A DNA stretch of 64,000 nt, from contig NZ_AP025319.1 in assembly GCF_036492835.1 (NCBI RefSeq), positions 62,001 through 126,000 on the forward strand. The letters are read 5' to 3'. The notes beneath the pieces are model-generated. The model was not told where the DNA came from, did no database searches, and saw nothing but the letters and a program-made list of their open reading frames with translations. This DNA is from Fulvitalea axinellae (GTDB taxonomy: Bacteria > Bacteroidota > Bacteroidia > Cytophagales > Cyclobacteriaceae). Positions 1-9,733 of the stretch are shown here, piece by piece (within the stretch, counting starts at the first letter, position 1; each line of letters starts with the position of its first letter). A program made the position numbers and the translations under genes.

Positions 1-658
1 GCCCCGTAGCTATGGCCGGTACGGTTGATATCAGTCCCTCCGGATCGTGTATACCGCCAACCAGCAATTTGCCGGGCATCAAAATCCGGTCGATATAAGA
101 CACTACATTGCCTTCCAAAGTCATATCGCCGGCTGAAAAACCGGGCGCCGCAAAGAAGCCCAAAAGCATCCGGTAACCGACCAATATGGAAACGGTCCAA
201 AATGCCCGCCAATGCTTTCCGGCATACAGGTAAATGATATTGGCGAACATATACGCAAGACCAATACGGCCCAACACGCTTCCTAAACGCATCTGCTCAA
301 TCGGCTGAAGCTTCAGACCGTTATTATAAATTACGCCCAACAGCACCAGCGTCAGGCTACGCCGAACTACTTTTAACAAAAGTTCCTTTCGGTCCTTACC
401 CTTTTCCAGCTGTCGCCCGACGGAGAAAGGAGTAGACACCCCGGCCAAAAACAAAAAAAGCGGAAAAATAAGATCGTACAAAGAAAAGCCGTTCCACGAT
501 ACATGCGTCAAGTTTTCGGACATCAGCCCTAATACCGGCCCTCCCGACACCTTGGCCCATTGCTTAAAAAAAACATCGGCCCCGATAATCCAAAACATGT
601 CAAAGCCCCGAAGCGCATCCAATGACGCCAATCGCTTATTGTTAATTAATTCGCCCAT
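1..658 (-). CDS. Heparan-alpha-glucosaminide N-acetyltransferase-like membrane acyltransferase (DUF5009 type), 3' part outside window
   Basis: The minus-strand reading from the ATG at 658 stays open to the window edge, giving about 219 residues of an N-terminal part. It begins MGELINNKRLASLDALRGFD, which carries the SLDxxRG motif at the start of the HGSNAT/YeiB-type acyltransferase superfamily, and continues with hydrophobic segments (for example FPLFLFLAGVSTPFSVG). Family members are multi-pass inner-membrane proteins that move acyl groups to sugars. The exact substrate cannot be read from this piece. The remaining membrane segments and the stop lie outside the window. Confidence 0.75.
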   Translation of the reverse strand, partial: MGELINNKRLASLDALRGFDMFWIIGADVFFKQWAKVSGGPVLGLMSENLTHVSWNGFSLYDLIFPLFLFLAGVSTPFSVGRQLEKGKDRKELLLKVVRRSLTLVLLGVIYNNGLKLQPIEQMRLGSVLGRIGLAYMFANIIYLYAGKHWRAFWTVSILVGYRMLLGFFAAPGFSAGDMTLEGNVVSYIDRILMPGKLLVGGIHDPEGLISTVPAIATG

Positions 659-896
659 AAATACTTAAATAAATGACAATACGGATGTGTTAATTTTTAG
701 ATAATACCAAGGGAAAGGTTAGTGGCTCAAGTGTTAGGGTATGTGTATAAAATGGAGTCCGTTTTTCTTTTCGCACACAAAAAGTTCCCCCAGAGTTGGG
801 TGCATCAGCCTTCGGCCGATTACATTTCACTAAAAAATGACGCGATTGTAACTTCCTTTTGACAGGTCCTGGTACAATTTAAAAGTAAATCCGTAA

Positions 897-945
897 ACAA
901 AAAAGCACCCCGGCCATTTCCTCTTTCGGATAGCCGGCGGTGCTT
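897..945 (-). terminator. Rho-independent terminator after the sulfatase gene
   Basis: On the minus strand, arms AAGCACC/GGTGCTT (939-945 and 903-909), extended by a GC-rich inner stem, are followed by a T tract. It sits about 65 bp after the sulfatase stop. The rest of the 659-1008 gap shows nothing else I can support beyond room for the promoter of the leftmost gene. Confidence 0.7.
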
Positions 946-1008
946 GGTCTCGTTTTCCGATGGCAATACCAGAAAACACTCTTAATTGGCTTTTTCTTCG
1001 TGTTACGC

Positions 1009-2601
1009 TTACATTGCCGTACGCAAATCGTCGAGTTGTGGCCAACCCTTAGGCGATACGTCGTTCGACTGTTTTGCGCCCGGAGTGCTACGGCCATCAT
1101 CGATGCATTTCATCAACAAAGCTTTAAGCTCACGCGCTTTTTCCGGCTCTTTCTCGAAGAGGTTATTCTTCTCTCCCGGATCATCTTTGAGGTTATACAA
1201 CTGGAAATCCGGCATCTCGTCCCAGCCTTCTGGCGCAGGCTTGCCTTTTCGTGGCGGACGCGGGGCACTCCAACCTCCGGAACCTTTGCACATAGCCAAT
1301 TTCCAATCGCCTTGACGGATTGCGAAACGCCCGGCGATGGAGTGGTGGATAGTGTAATCCCTCTTGAATTTCTTCGAGTTCGGCCTTTTCAGCAAAGGAA
1401 TCATGCTGTAGCTATCCTCACCTTCGTTGTCCTTGAGTTTGTGCCCCACGATATCGGCGCAAGTAGCCATAAAGTCGGTAGTGCAAATAGTCTTGTCAGA
1501 CACTTGCCCGCCTTTAATTCTGGCCGGCCACTTCACGATAAACGGCACCCGGTGCCCGCCCTCGAAGATATCGGCCTTATGCCCACGAAACTGCGCGCTA
1601 GGGTAGTGGCCTTTGTCCTGAAGCTCGTTCATCTTCGCCGCCGGCGAACAACCGTTGTCGCTGGTGAAGATGATCAGCGTATTGTCCTCGATTCCCACAT
1701 CTTTCAGTGTTTGGAGGAGTTTGCCCATATGGTCGTCCACCTGCATTACGAAATCGGCGTAGGGGTTCAAACCGCTCTTGCCTTGAAATTCCTTGATAGG
1801 CAAAACGGGGGTGTGAGGCGAGGGGAGGGGCAGATAGATAAAGAAAGGCTTGTCGCCGTTGGCCTGCTCCTTTACCTTGTTAATTGCTCTGGCGAAGAAA
1901 TTCGGCGTCACCTGCTCGTGTACGAAATCGTCGGCCGTAAGGCCTTTGCGCCACCATGCGCTACCGCCTTTGTTTACGGTAGTTTTGGTTGGTACCATGG
2001 TGCTCTTGCCGTTTTCCACATATACGTATGGCGCCATATCCAACGATCCGCAGTGCCCGTAAGCGTAATCGAAACCGCGCTCGTTAGGGCTGTCTGTAAT
2101 CGGCTTCGAGAAGTCCACTTTTCCGTCGGCGCCTTTTTGCCAGCCCCAGCCCAAGTGCCACTTGCCGATATACGAGGTGTTGTAGCCAGCGTCGCTGAGC
2201 ATTGAGGCCACAGTGCTCCGGTCTTCCGGTATCAGGGCCGGAGAATACCCGCCCAAAACGCTTTTCTTGAGCGTGGAACGCCAGTTATAGCGCCCTGTAA
2301 GGATACCGTAGCGCGTAGGCGTACATACCGACGAGCTGGTGTGGGCGTCGGTAAAGCGCATACCCTCGGCGGCCATACGGTCGAGGTGCGGAGTTTTGAT
2401 TTTGCCCTTGTCATAGAAGCAACTCACGTCGCCTATTCCCAAGTCGTCGGCCAAGACGTAAATGATGTTCGGCAAGTCTTTGTCCTTGCCCTTTTTGGCT
2501 TTAGGATTATCGCCCGCCTGCCCGCTTCCGGGCAAAAGGGTCATAGCTCCGGCCGTAAGGCCCAAAAGCTTTTTTGAGATGTTTTTAGTAAGATGTGCCA
2601 T
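1009..2601 (-). CDS. Secreted sulfatase (arylsulfatase, S1 family)
   Basis: This 530-residue protein is predicted to hydrolyse sulfate esters outside the cytoplasm. An N-terminal signal peptide (about residues 1-29, ending GSGQAG) precedes the metal-binding ADDLG motif (51-55). The maturation site SVCTPTR has Cys93, the residue converted to formylglycine in active sulfatases (C-x-P-x-R). A TSDNG metal motif follows in the middle. Length is normal for the family. Substrate is unknown; the organism's other polysaccharide-type genes suggest a sulfated glycan. The gene stands alone, with its own terminator. Activation needs a formylglycine-generating enzyme or anaerobic maturase; the SUMF1-fold proteins in this window lack the catalytic cysteines and are not good candidates. 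Confidence 0.92.
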   Translation of the reverse strand: MAHLTKNISKKLLGLTAGAMTLLPGSGQAGDNPKAKKGKDKDLPNIIYVLADDLGIGDVSCFYDKGKIKTPHLDRMAAEGMRFTDAHTSSSVCTPTRYGILTGRYNWRSTLKKSVLGGYSPALIPEDRSTVASMLSDAGYNTSYIGKWHLGWGWQKGADGKVDFSKPITDSPNERGFDYAYGHCGSLDMAPYVYVENGKSTMVPTKTTVNKGGSAWWRKGLTADDFVHEQVTPNFFARAINKVKEQANGDKPFFIYLPLPSPHTPVLPIKEFQGKSGLNPYADFVMQVDDHMGKLLQTLKDVGIEDNTLIIFTSDNGCSPAAKMNELQDKGHYPSAQFRGHKADIFEGGHRVPFIVKWPARIKGGQVSDKTICTTDFMATCADIVGHKLKDNEGEDSYSMIPLLKRPNSKKFKRDYTIHHSIAGRFAIRQGDWKLAMCKGSGGWSAPRPPRKGKPAPEGWDEMPDFQLYNLKDDPGEKNNLFEKEPEKARELKALLMKCIDDGRSTPGAKQSNDVSPKGWPQLDDLRTAM

Positions 2602-2869
2602 GCCATGTTATGAACTGAAAAATTTTATCCAAAACGGTTTTTCGAAAAAGAAGCCAGAGTGTGTGAAACTATAAAAATCCGGCAATCCAAAACGACGGGC
2701 ATACCGTAACCGTTCCAAATATCAGTAAACATGCGTGCATTTGGTGTCAATTATGTTCTTCGGAGAGAACAAAAGACATCTGTCCGCTTTTATGATTCAT
2801 TTTACGGAATTTCCAAGGTTAATTTAATCGGGCGCCTATAGTTATCCACCAAGCTGAGTGCGAAACGAA

Positions 2870-2913
2870 AAGTAAAAAATAGGGGGAACGGCTACCCCTG
2901 TGCCTATTCCCCC
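2870..2913 (-). terminator. Terminator downstream of the M48 protease gene
   Basis: Arms GGGGGAA (2882-2888) and TTCCCCC (2907-2913) enclose 18 nt and are followed on the minus strand by a T-rich run. It lies about 100 bp past the M48 stop. The remainder of the 2602-3013 gap holds the sulfatase upstream region and the heptad repeat at 2944-3019. Confidence 0.6.
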
Positions 2914-2943
2914 ATTCCTCCGATCAACAAACCAAATGTTTAG

Positions 2944-3019
2944 TATCAGGCATTAAGTATTTGATCTTAGGTAACCTTTGTAAAAGCTATACCTAACACT
3001 TAACACCTGAGACCTAGTA
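2944..3019. repeat. Degenerate 7-bp periodic repeat in two inverted arms
   Basis: Units on the plus strand run TATCAGG, CATTAAG, TATTTGA, TCTTAGG (2944-2971), then in inverted sense CCTAACA, CTTAACA, CCTGAGA, CCTAGTA (2992-3019). Each unit is exactly 7 bp. The stop codon of the M48 gene falls inside the second arm. Related arrays lie at 16476-16533, 27767-27794 and 35246-35274. Confidence 0.6.
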
Positions 3020-4441
3020 CCCAAGTCGATTATTCCCAACAGAATCACTTCGATTGATAGTGTCCGCTACGCTCGACGTCACGGGTTCGGTCTCATGTCT
3101 TTTTTGTTTGAAATGAATCTTGAACTGTAATTTCCGCATCCACTCACGATACGACTCCGCATCCTCATCATATTCACCGTATTTCTGAAGCTCCTTATCC
3201 ATTTTGTCCAACTCATATCTGGCCTGATAATAAAGCTCCATGTGGTAAAGCGTATTGATTTTTTCATGCATAATCTTGGGAGTCAGGTTACGTCCCGACA
3301 TCTGCCCAGCTTTATCTAGCAACTGTACCACGTTCCATTTTTCCTCATCCGATACGGCTCCCGAGCTTTTACTGATCGCCTCGGTATACAATAACTCGGC
3401 TGTTTCGTAACCCGTATTTCTTATCCTTTCGCACAAAGCCAAGCTTTTCGAGTACTTTCCTTCTCTGAAATACGAATCAAGATTAAAGCTCAACACTTCC
3501 ATAATCTCGATATCGAAATCAGGGTCGTATTCCTGATAATCCTGATTAAGCAAACCCAGACGCTTTATCCTTTTTGATATTTTGGGATGGCTGCTATACA
3601 TGCTCCACTTGTCCAGCTCACCGTCTTCCAAATTCATAGTCCTATGGCGGGCCAACAGGTTTCCGTAAGTCTGAGTCGGAATTTTAAGTCGTTTCAGGGC
3701 TTTTTCCACCAACTTATCAGACTGTAGTTCCTGTTGTTTGGAATGGCCAAGATAAAGCGCCTCCAACACCGCCGCGGACAACAGGAACGAAACATCGGTA
3801 GCCAATGAACCGATCAGCTCATAATCATGGATGTCCAGTTTGTTGTCTTTGTCCAACGCAGCCGCCGTAGTCACTGCGGCGATACCTCCCGCAACGCCCA
3901 AAATAGTTCCCCAAGTTGCTTTTCTACGCTGAGCCCTGAAATTATACACAAAGTGGTCGAGGTAAATATGGGAAAGCTCATGGATCAAAACAGCCTGCAA
4001 TTCGGCCTCGGTGCGGATTGTGTTAAAAAGGCCCGTGGTAAGGACAATGGTGCCATTGTTCATGGAGAAAGCATTGTATTCTGGGCTTTTCATCACCTTT
4101 ACTTGCAGGTTCAGCCTAAACTTCTCGTGGGGCTCTCCCGCATGAACTTTTTTCAGTTGCTCCTGAAGATAAAGCTCCAACTCAGGATCGGTATAAAAAG
4201 CATATTCATTCTCCAACTGCCCAAGGTACTCATCTGCGTCCGAGTTCAGCCTTTTCCGAATTTTGGTTGACCAGTCTTTCCGTTTAATTCCGTATTTACG
4301 GCCGCTTTGGCTGATTTTACTCTCGATCCATTCCAGTTCCCAGAATTTGGCCGAAAGATCCTGCTGTTGCGAAAAAGATTCGGAAGGCAACAGTACGACA
4401 AGTATCAGCAAAAAGAAAATTTTGGCGATTTTAAGTTTCAT
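3014..4441 (-). CDS. M48-family zinc metalloprotease, secreted
   Basis: A 475-residue protein with a signal peptide (residues 1-24, ending ESFS). The zinc motif is HELSH at 154-158 in VLIHELSHIYLDHF, with a likely third ligand glutamate in QQELQSDKLVEKAL, as expected for M48 (BepA/YfgC/Oma1-like) peptidases. A hydrophobic stretch follows the active site. The C-terminal third is helical with short repeats reminiscent of TPR-containing BepA-type proteins. The likely role is envelope protein quality control in the periplasm. It is monocistronic. The last codons overlap a 7-bp repeat array, so the C-terminal few residues may be a recent addition. Confidence 0.85.
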   Translation of the reverse strand: MKLKIAKIFFLLILVVLLPSESFSQQQDLSAKFWELEWIESKISQSGRKYGIKRKDWSTKIRKRLNSDADEYLGQLENEYAFYTDPELELYLQEQLKKVHAGEPHEKFRLNLQVKVMKSPEYNAFSMNNGTIVLTTGLFNTIRTEAELQAVLIHELSHIYLDHFVYNFRAQRRKATWGTILGVAGGIAAVTTAAALDKDNKLDIHDYELIGSLATDVSFLLSAAVLEALYLGHSKQQELQSDKLVEKALKRLKIPTQTYGNLLARHRTMNLEDGELDKWSMYSSHPKISKRIKRLGLLNQDYQEYDPDFDIEIMEVLSFNLDSYFREGKYSKSLALCERIRNTGYETAELLYTEAISKSSGAVSDEEKWNVVQLLDKAGQMSGRNLTPKIMHEKINTLYHMELYYQARYELDKMDKELQKYGEYDEDAESYREWMRKLQFKIHFKQKRHETEPVTSSVADTINRSDSVGNNRLGY

Positions 4442-4658
4442 GTTAGGGGATGGGTTGTTTACCTGCTTAAGGTAGTCTGCCCCTTTGATGTTTAGAGTAA
4501 GCCGATGGTTGCTTCTGAGTTTAAAACTTTAACTGATTAAGTTTCATTTTTTCAACGGCAAGTATGCACCCTGACTTAATTATCAACATTTAAAATGCAG
4601 TATTCCGAAACCACTAACATTTTGCGTTTAACAAGCCCCGGTGTCACTTTTTCCGATG

Positions 4659-4772
4659 AAAAAGTAACCAAAAAATCTCTCAAATACGGCTACAAATTTT
4701 TCTTCCATCCAAAAGCATTGCGGTTATGGAAGAAAAATAAAGGCCTGAAATTAGTTTTTTGGAACGCATTGG
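4659..4772. repeat. Long dispersed repeat, copy 1 (114 bp) with internal 12-bp hairpin
   Basis: This 114-bp stretch recurs at 47264-47377 with only two differences seen by eye. It contains a perfect 12-bp inverted repeat, TTTTTCTTCCAT (4697-4708) with ATGGAAGAAAAA (4726-4737). Weaker similarity extends about 50 bp upstream and about 80 bp downstream. It lies in the 490-bp gap between the M48 gene and the 1355-codon gene. A short open frame across it is not convincing as a gene. Confidence 0.85.
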
Positions 4773-4867
4773 GGGGCAATAATGGAGCAGAACTGTAAAG
4801 CGATTAAAACAAGGGTAATTTTGTCCCAGTGCATAATTGTGTATCGAAAGATTTTTCATTTTTTGAA

Positions 4868-4897
4868 TAAAAAAAGCCACCCGAAATCCCGGGTGGC
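4868..4897 (-). terminator. Terminator of the 1355-codon gene
   Basis: Perfect 8-bp stem GCCACCCG (4876-4883) / CGGGTGGC (4890-4897) with a 6-nt loop, followed on the minus strand by a run of T. It lies 35 bp after the stop. Confidence 0.85.
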
Positions 4898-4931
4898 CTT
4901 TAACTATGACGTGATGTCTAACGTTTGCTTT

Positions 4932-7900
4932 TTATTCCTCGATTACGATACGGAAACCTACGTTGTAAACGCGTTGCCACGGTTCGAAGGCTTTACGGAA
5001 CGAAGAAGAAGCTTCGGCCGGACGATCTCTCCAAGATCCGCCTCTTACTACTTTCTTGTTGTTCGTGTTTCCGTCGTTACGTCCGTCTTTGGCCTTGTAT
5101 GGGTAAGGCAAGAAATCCGAACGGGTCCATTCCGCTACGTTACCGTGCATATCGTACAGTCCCCAAGCGTTTGGCTTGTATTTTCCAGGAGTGGCCTGAA
5201 GCATGCTGCCGTCATCGAATTTTCTAGTACGAGGGATGATGTCGTAGTAGTAGAACTTCGAGTTGTTCACGCCCATCGGGTGAGGATCTACGCCTTGTAC
5301 GGCCATATCGCTCAAGCGCTCGTCGGCCAAGTTGGCGAAGGCCGAGAAGTCGGCTGAAGCTGTACCGTAAGCCATGTCGTTATCGCTACCGGCACGGCAA
5401 GCCCATTCCCATTGCGCTTCTGTCGGGAGCGCAATCTTAAGGCCTGTTTTCTTACTGAGTTTTTCACAGAAAGCTACGGCCTCTTGCCATGACATACGGA
5501 TGGCCGGCTGCTCGTTGCGGTTGGCATCGTAGCCCGGGCCGGTGTGGTCTTTCCACTGCTGGTCCATAGTACGGCTGTCGTGCTCCGGGAACAAGGCGCG
5601 CATCTGGGCGTTGTTCACTTCGTACTTGGCCATCCAGAAAGATCTCTTCATCTTCACGCGAGTGGTCGGGAGCGCCTCGGCGTCGGTGGCGTCAGAGCCC
5701 ATAACAAACTCACCGGCAGGGATTCTAACCAACTCGATCTTCTGGCCGTTGCCCAAGTCGATAGTCTTAGTCTCTTCACCGTTTTTGGCCTGCATTTCCT
5801 TGGCCTTGGAAGCGTCAAACGGCCAGCGCTTGGCTTTGGCTTTCTTGTATACAGGATCAACTTCCGGCTCAGGAGTCACTGGCTCGATCGGTCCGCGTGA
5901 TTCGCGCAAAGCGTTCGCTCTGGCCAATTCGGCGTCAGCGGTGTATTCCAATCCGTTGATCTCTTTCATCAACTGTACACGACGGTCTTTCTGATCGCTG
6001 CCACGATATTCTGGCACACCGTGGAAGTCAGCGTAATAAGGCGCGTTCAAGTCGATCCAAGCTACCAAACGATCACGTTCCTCTTGAGTAAGTTTTACGT
6101 TGTGGTGGCCTTTGTCAAGCTTTTGAATTATGGCGCTTGTACTTACGTGAAATTCCATAGGAGTAAGCACGTACTGGTCGGATTCAGGGCCCGGGCGACG
6201 CACAAACTTCTGAAGATCGAAGTAACTGCGGCTGAGGTTACGGTATGGCAAAGGCGTCTTGTCCGCAAGGTTAGGGATCTTGTCGTTGTTACCGTTGTGG
6301 CAACTCACACACTTGCGGTCCAATACCGGCTGTACTTCGTTGGCGAATGAGAAAGGCCTCGGCTCTCCGTAGAAAGGCGTGATCTCGGCCGGTTGCTTAG
6401 TGGAAGCGATAGTACGCTTTGGAACCGGCACCATGTTTTGGTCTTCGTGACAACCGATACAAGAAACAGTCTCGCCCGGCATGGCCGTCAACCAGCTACG
6501 CATGAGCTGCATCGCCTGTCCTTTTTCGTCAAGCGGCTGCAGGGAGATAGCCGTGTTAGCAGGAATCTTGAAGATAGCCGAACCGTCTTCGTATACCGGA
6601 ACGGTACCGATGATACGCTTGGATTCCCAAGAAGATTCGATACCGATACCGTCGTTGTTACTCTTCGATACGTTATAAGCGAATTTGTAGCTGAACAGTC
6701 TCAGTTTTTTAACTGTACCGCGCGGCACACCTTTCAGGCCTTGGCCTTCGTAAATATCGGCGATATAAACCGTAGCGTCTTTGGCTCCTTCGATTACCTT
6801 ATCCGGAATAACAGGAGGAGTAGGGCGCTTCTTAAGCGGGAACACGTCGCGGATACCTTCGCCTTCGTATTCTTTCACCAAAGTCATGTTGTCGAAAGTA
6901 TCGACAAGGTACAATCCCCAGAGTCCGCCCGGCTTCATTTTGGCCGAAACGAGGTAGTAATCTTCGTCAAGCGGATAAGGGTTCAGGAACTGAGGCCAAA
7001 CGCCGTCAACGAGTCTGTCTTTGATGATAGGCTCAACCTTCTGGCCACGGCCAGGTATACGCTGTACAACACCGTCGGCTTCTTTACGTCCTTTGGCAGG
7101 ATCGAAGATAACGAGTTCGCCAGAGCGAGAAACACCGTGGTGTCCTGAAACCACACCTACCAATTTGGTCTTGTGACCCGGAATCGGTTTGGCGTCGAAA
7201 AGTGAGTTCGGCCAGTAAGAACCACTGCCGTAATATTCTTTTTTACCCGTTCCGTCAGGATTCGAGTGCATCAGGATACGCGAGAAGTAGTGAACGTTGT
7301 CAGTATATTCCCAACGCAGATACATAATACGGCCAGTAGGGAGGATTACCGGGTCCCAGTCGTTATCCTGTCCGTAGTTCAACTGCTTGAATGTTTTGGT
7401 CTTTGGATCCAACAAGCAGAGGTTACCTACAGGGTCGCTACCGTTTACACAAGGAACACCCTGCATAGAAACGTTCGAAACCATAGCCACACGGCCGTCA
7501 GGCATGTAGCAAGCGTCATAGAAATCAAGGTCAGGGTATTTGTCAGGAGAAAGCTCTTTCTTGCCTGTTCCGTCTACATTGATTTCGAAAAGTCCCCAAC
7601 GGTCGTGCTTGTTGGTAGACGTAAACATAATCTTGTCGGCGTCGAAGCTCAGATCAAGATCGACAACGGCGTCATTGCCTTCCGGCTTATATACGGTTTT
7701 TGAGGCGACGTCTCCCCTAAGGTTTGTCAGCTCAACAATTTCCGAATCCCATTTCTGCTCGTAAGTTTTGGTAGAGCCTTGGGTCTTCCAGTTCGCCTTG
7801 GGTGTTGCCATATCCTTGGCGTTCGGTCCCCAGGAGCGGGCTTTGTCACCGAGTTTGTGGCGAACCGCCAAAAGTCTGTCAAAGTCAAGCAAAGGGTTGG

Positions 7901-8999
7901 CCATCAAAGCTTCGCGCTTAAAGGCTTCCGCCTTTTTCACCCAAGCAACAGCGGAAAGGTCACCACCGTAAAGGGCTTTCTTCGTAGCTTCGAGCTGGGA
8001 TTCGAGGCTTTTAAGCTCGGCCATATATTTCGAGCCGTTATATTTTCCCTTGAACTCTTTGTTCATGTGCGCGATCGAAAGGCGCATAGCCTCGAAATCC
8101 AACATGGCAAGGTTGTCCTGGGCATCGATGATTTTACCGATCTTGGTAAACAGTCCGATCAATTCTTCTGAACTAGCGTTTTGCGCCAAAAGCTTACGGG
8201 CTTGCGCACGCATAGCGTCTGGGCGGTCAAGCTTGGCGATTACTTTCTCCAAAGCTTTTTTCTCAAATGCATTGCCTTCGGCCGTAAAGTATCTACCGCT
8301 ACGGTCGCCGGTAATATTGGCGTAAAAACGGCTTTCTTTAGGGAAATCGGCCGCTACAGAGTTTGCGATACTCTCGGTGTCCAATGCCAGAACGCGGAAA
8401 ATCGCACTGCTTCGCTTGGATCCGCCACGCTTATCGATACCGACTTCGGCTTCGAAGCGTACGTATTTGCGGTCGAGCTTATATTCTACACGAGCCTCGG
8501 CGTGAGTGGTTAACGCATGGTCGAAAGTCTTGCCACCAACACGGGCCTTCTCTTTATAAAGGTTAGTGCCTTTTGCGGCGCTTCTCCAACCTACACGGGC
8601 ACTTACCCAGTCAAGATCCTCAAGCCAAACCGTTTTTCCGTTACGGTCGATCAGCTTCGCGTTGCCCCATACGCCGTGGTCATAACCGCCACCGTCTTCG
8701 GTGCCGTCTACTATAAGTATAAGGTTATCGAGACCTTTGATATCAGCCGTGATTTTTTCGGCTTCGTCTCCGTGTCTCCGTACTTTAGACTCAACCGGCG
8801 TAAATGACATTTGCGCCGCCCGTTCCCTGTAGGCTTTCTTGGAGGCGGCCATCGTCGCTTCCCAAGTGTCCTTCTTCACATAGACGCCTTTCTTTTTCTT
8901 CTTAGCAGCAAAAGTAAAGGCCGGCAACATCAGTAAAGCCAATACCGCATAGGCGATAAGCTTTTGCTTTGATGCCGTAAAAATTCCGTGTCCAAGCAT
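4932..8999 (-). CDS. Multidomain NPCBM / beta-propeller / c-type heme / SUMF1 protein
   Basis: A 1355-residue secreted protein with a signal peptide at 1-32. Residues about 80-215 resemble the NPCBM/NEW2 carbohydrate-binding fold. A central region (about 430-800) has TolB/WD40-like repeats (for example DKIMFTSTNKHDRWGLFEIN). Two heme c sites follow, CIGCH (847-851) and CVSCH (897-901); this part resembles the middle domain of hydrazine synthase alpha subunit-like proteins. The C-terminus (about 1090-1355) is a SUMF1/formylglycine-enzyme fold (IPAGEFVMGSD, LPTEAQWEWACRAG, GLYDMHGNVAEWT). The catalytic cysteines of true FGEs are absent around VVRGGSWRDRPAEASS, so it is probably a binding or non-FGE oxidoreductase domain. 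It is probably anchored or periplasmic; the reaction is unknown. Confidence 0.8.
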   Translation of the reverse strand: MLGHGIFTASKQKLIAYAVLALLMLPAFTFAAKKKKKGVYVKKDTWEATMAASKKAYRERAAQMSFTPVESKVRRHGDEAEKITADIKGLDNLILIVDGTEDGGGYDHGVWGNAKLIDRNGKTVWLEDLDWVSARVGWRSAAKGTNLYKEKARVGGKTFDHALTTHAEARVEYKLDRKYVRFEAEVGIDKRGGSKRSSAIFRVLALDTESIANSVAADFPKESRFYANITGDRSGRYFTAEGNAFEKKALEKVIAKLDRPDAMRAQARKLLAQNASSEELIGLFTKIGKIIDAQDNLAMLDFEAMRLSIAHMNKEFKGKYNGSKYMAELKSLESQLEATKKALYGGDLSAVAWVKKAEAFKREALMANPLLDFDRLLAVRHKLGDKARSWGPNAKDMATPKANWKTQGSTKTYEQKWDSEIVELTNLRGDVASKTVYKPEGNDAVVDLDLSFDADKIMFTSTNKHDRWGLFEINVDGTGKKELSPDKYPDLDFYDACYMPDGRVAMVSNVSMQGVPCVNGSDPVGNLCLLDPKTKTFKQLNYGQDNDWDPVILPTGRIMYLRWEYTDNVHYFSRILMHSNPDGTGKKEYYGSGSYWPNSLFDAKPIPGHKTKLVGVVSGHHGVSRSGELVIFDPAKGRKEADGVVQRIPGRGQKVEPIIKDRLVDGVWPQFLNPYPLDEDYYLVSAKMKPGGLWGLYLVDTFDNMTLVKEYEGEGIRDVFPLKKRPTPPVIPDKVIEGAKDATVYIADIYEGQGLKGVPRGTVKKLRLFSYKFAYNVSKSNNDGIGIESSWESKRIIGTVPVYEDGSAIFKIPANTAISLQPLDEKGQAMQLMRSWLTAMPGETVSCIGCHEDQNMVPVPKRTIASTKQPAEITPFYGEPRPFSFANEVQPVLDRKCVSCHNGNNDKIPNLADKTPLPYRNLSRSYFDLQKFVRRPGPESDQYVLTPMEFHVSTSAIIQKLDKGHHNVKLTQEERDRLVAWIDLNAPYYADFHGVPEYRGSDQKDRRVQLMKEINGLEYTADAELARANALRESRGPIEPVTPEPEVDPVYKKAKAKRWPFDASKAKEMQAKNGEETKTIDLGNGQKIELVRIPAGEFVMGSDATDAEALPTTRVKMKRSFWMAKYEVNNAQMRALFPEHDSRTMDQQWKDHTGPGYDANRNEQPAIRMSWQEAVAFCEKLSKKTGLKIALPTEAQWEWACRAGSDNDMAYGTASADFSAFANLADERLSDMAVQGVDPHPMGVNNSKFYYYDIIPRTRKFDDGSMLQATPGKYKPNAWGLYDMHGNVAEWTRSDFLPYPYKAKDGRNDGNTNNKKVVRGGSWRDRPAEASSSFRKAFEPWQRVYNVGFRIVIEE

Positions 9000-9733
9000 A
9001 ATCTTGTATTCCTCCGTTTAATAACAAGCGTTAAAAAGTCCTCCGGCGACACACTGTTTCATTTATGAACCGCCGTTTGTTATATGGTACACTCGAAAAT
9101 ATAAAATCCCCCTTACTCTACAATGGGAAAAAAACATGTATATAGGTGTTTGGACAATTTTGTTATGCTTTTCTTTAGAAATTAACTCTTAATCTAGGTA
9201 AAAGGCATATTATCTCTTTTTCTCGTGCACTGTATGTGGCTTGGGAGACAGCTAAAACAAATTACGAAATACTGGGCACTAAAAAGAGGTGCTTTTGATG
9301 TTAGTTATTGGCAGAAAGTTACGCGTCATCTATTTAGATTTCTTTTTAATCTAACTAATCGGTTAAACTTAGCTTATTCGATAGTATTAACCCGTAGAAT
9401 ACCTATTCAATGTTAATTGTGGTCTGGAGATTAATAGGCCTATCCGCTAATCCGTTTAATAGAAATTACTCTTAGGTGAAAGACTTTGAGGGGGGGAGAT
9501 ACTGGTTTCAAAAAAATTTGTCTTTTGCTTATTGCGAATCATTTACCCCCTTTCTACAGATAAGAGACTAGTTTATGATTCCTTTCTGTCGCTTTCCTTG
9601 AAGGCGACTCGACATGTATTTTAATATTATTTTATTGTAGGGTTAATCAATGAGTAATATCAGTATATTCATTTGTCTATATTTATATCTTTACGGAGGT
9701 TAAAATTGAGGCAAGTTATTTCAGTAATAGGAT
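9000..9733. other. AT-rich intergenic region
   Basis: A 734-bp divergent gap between the start of the 1355-codon gene (minus) and the GAF-protein gene (plus). It is AT-rich, with short open frames that look non-coding. It must carry both promoters, but I could not place a convincing -33/-7 pair. No hairpin with a T tract was seen. Confidence 0.5.

Noticed and set aside
940-2205. Long plus-strand open frame of 421 codons
   Set aside because: It lies entirely opposite the sulfatase and its 3' flank; the sulfatase has clear motifs, and the plus-strand product has no recognisable domain.
4595-4798. Short open frame across the 114-bp repeat
   Set aside because: It has no signal of coding use, and the frame is not preserved outside the repeat in the second copy.
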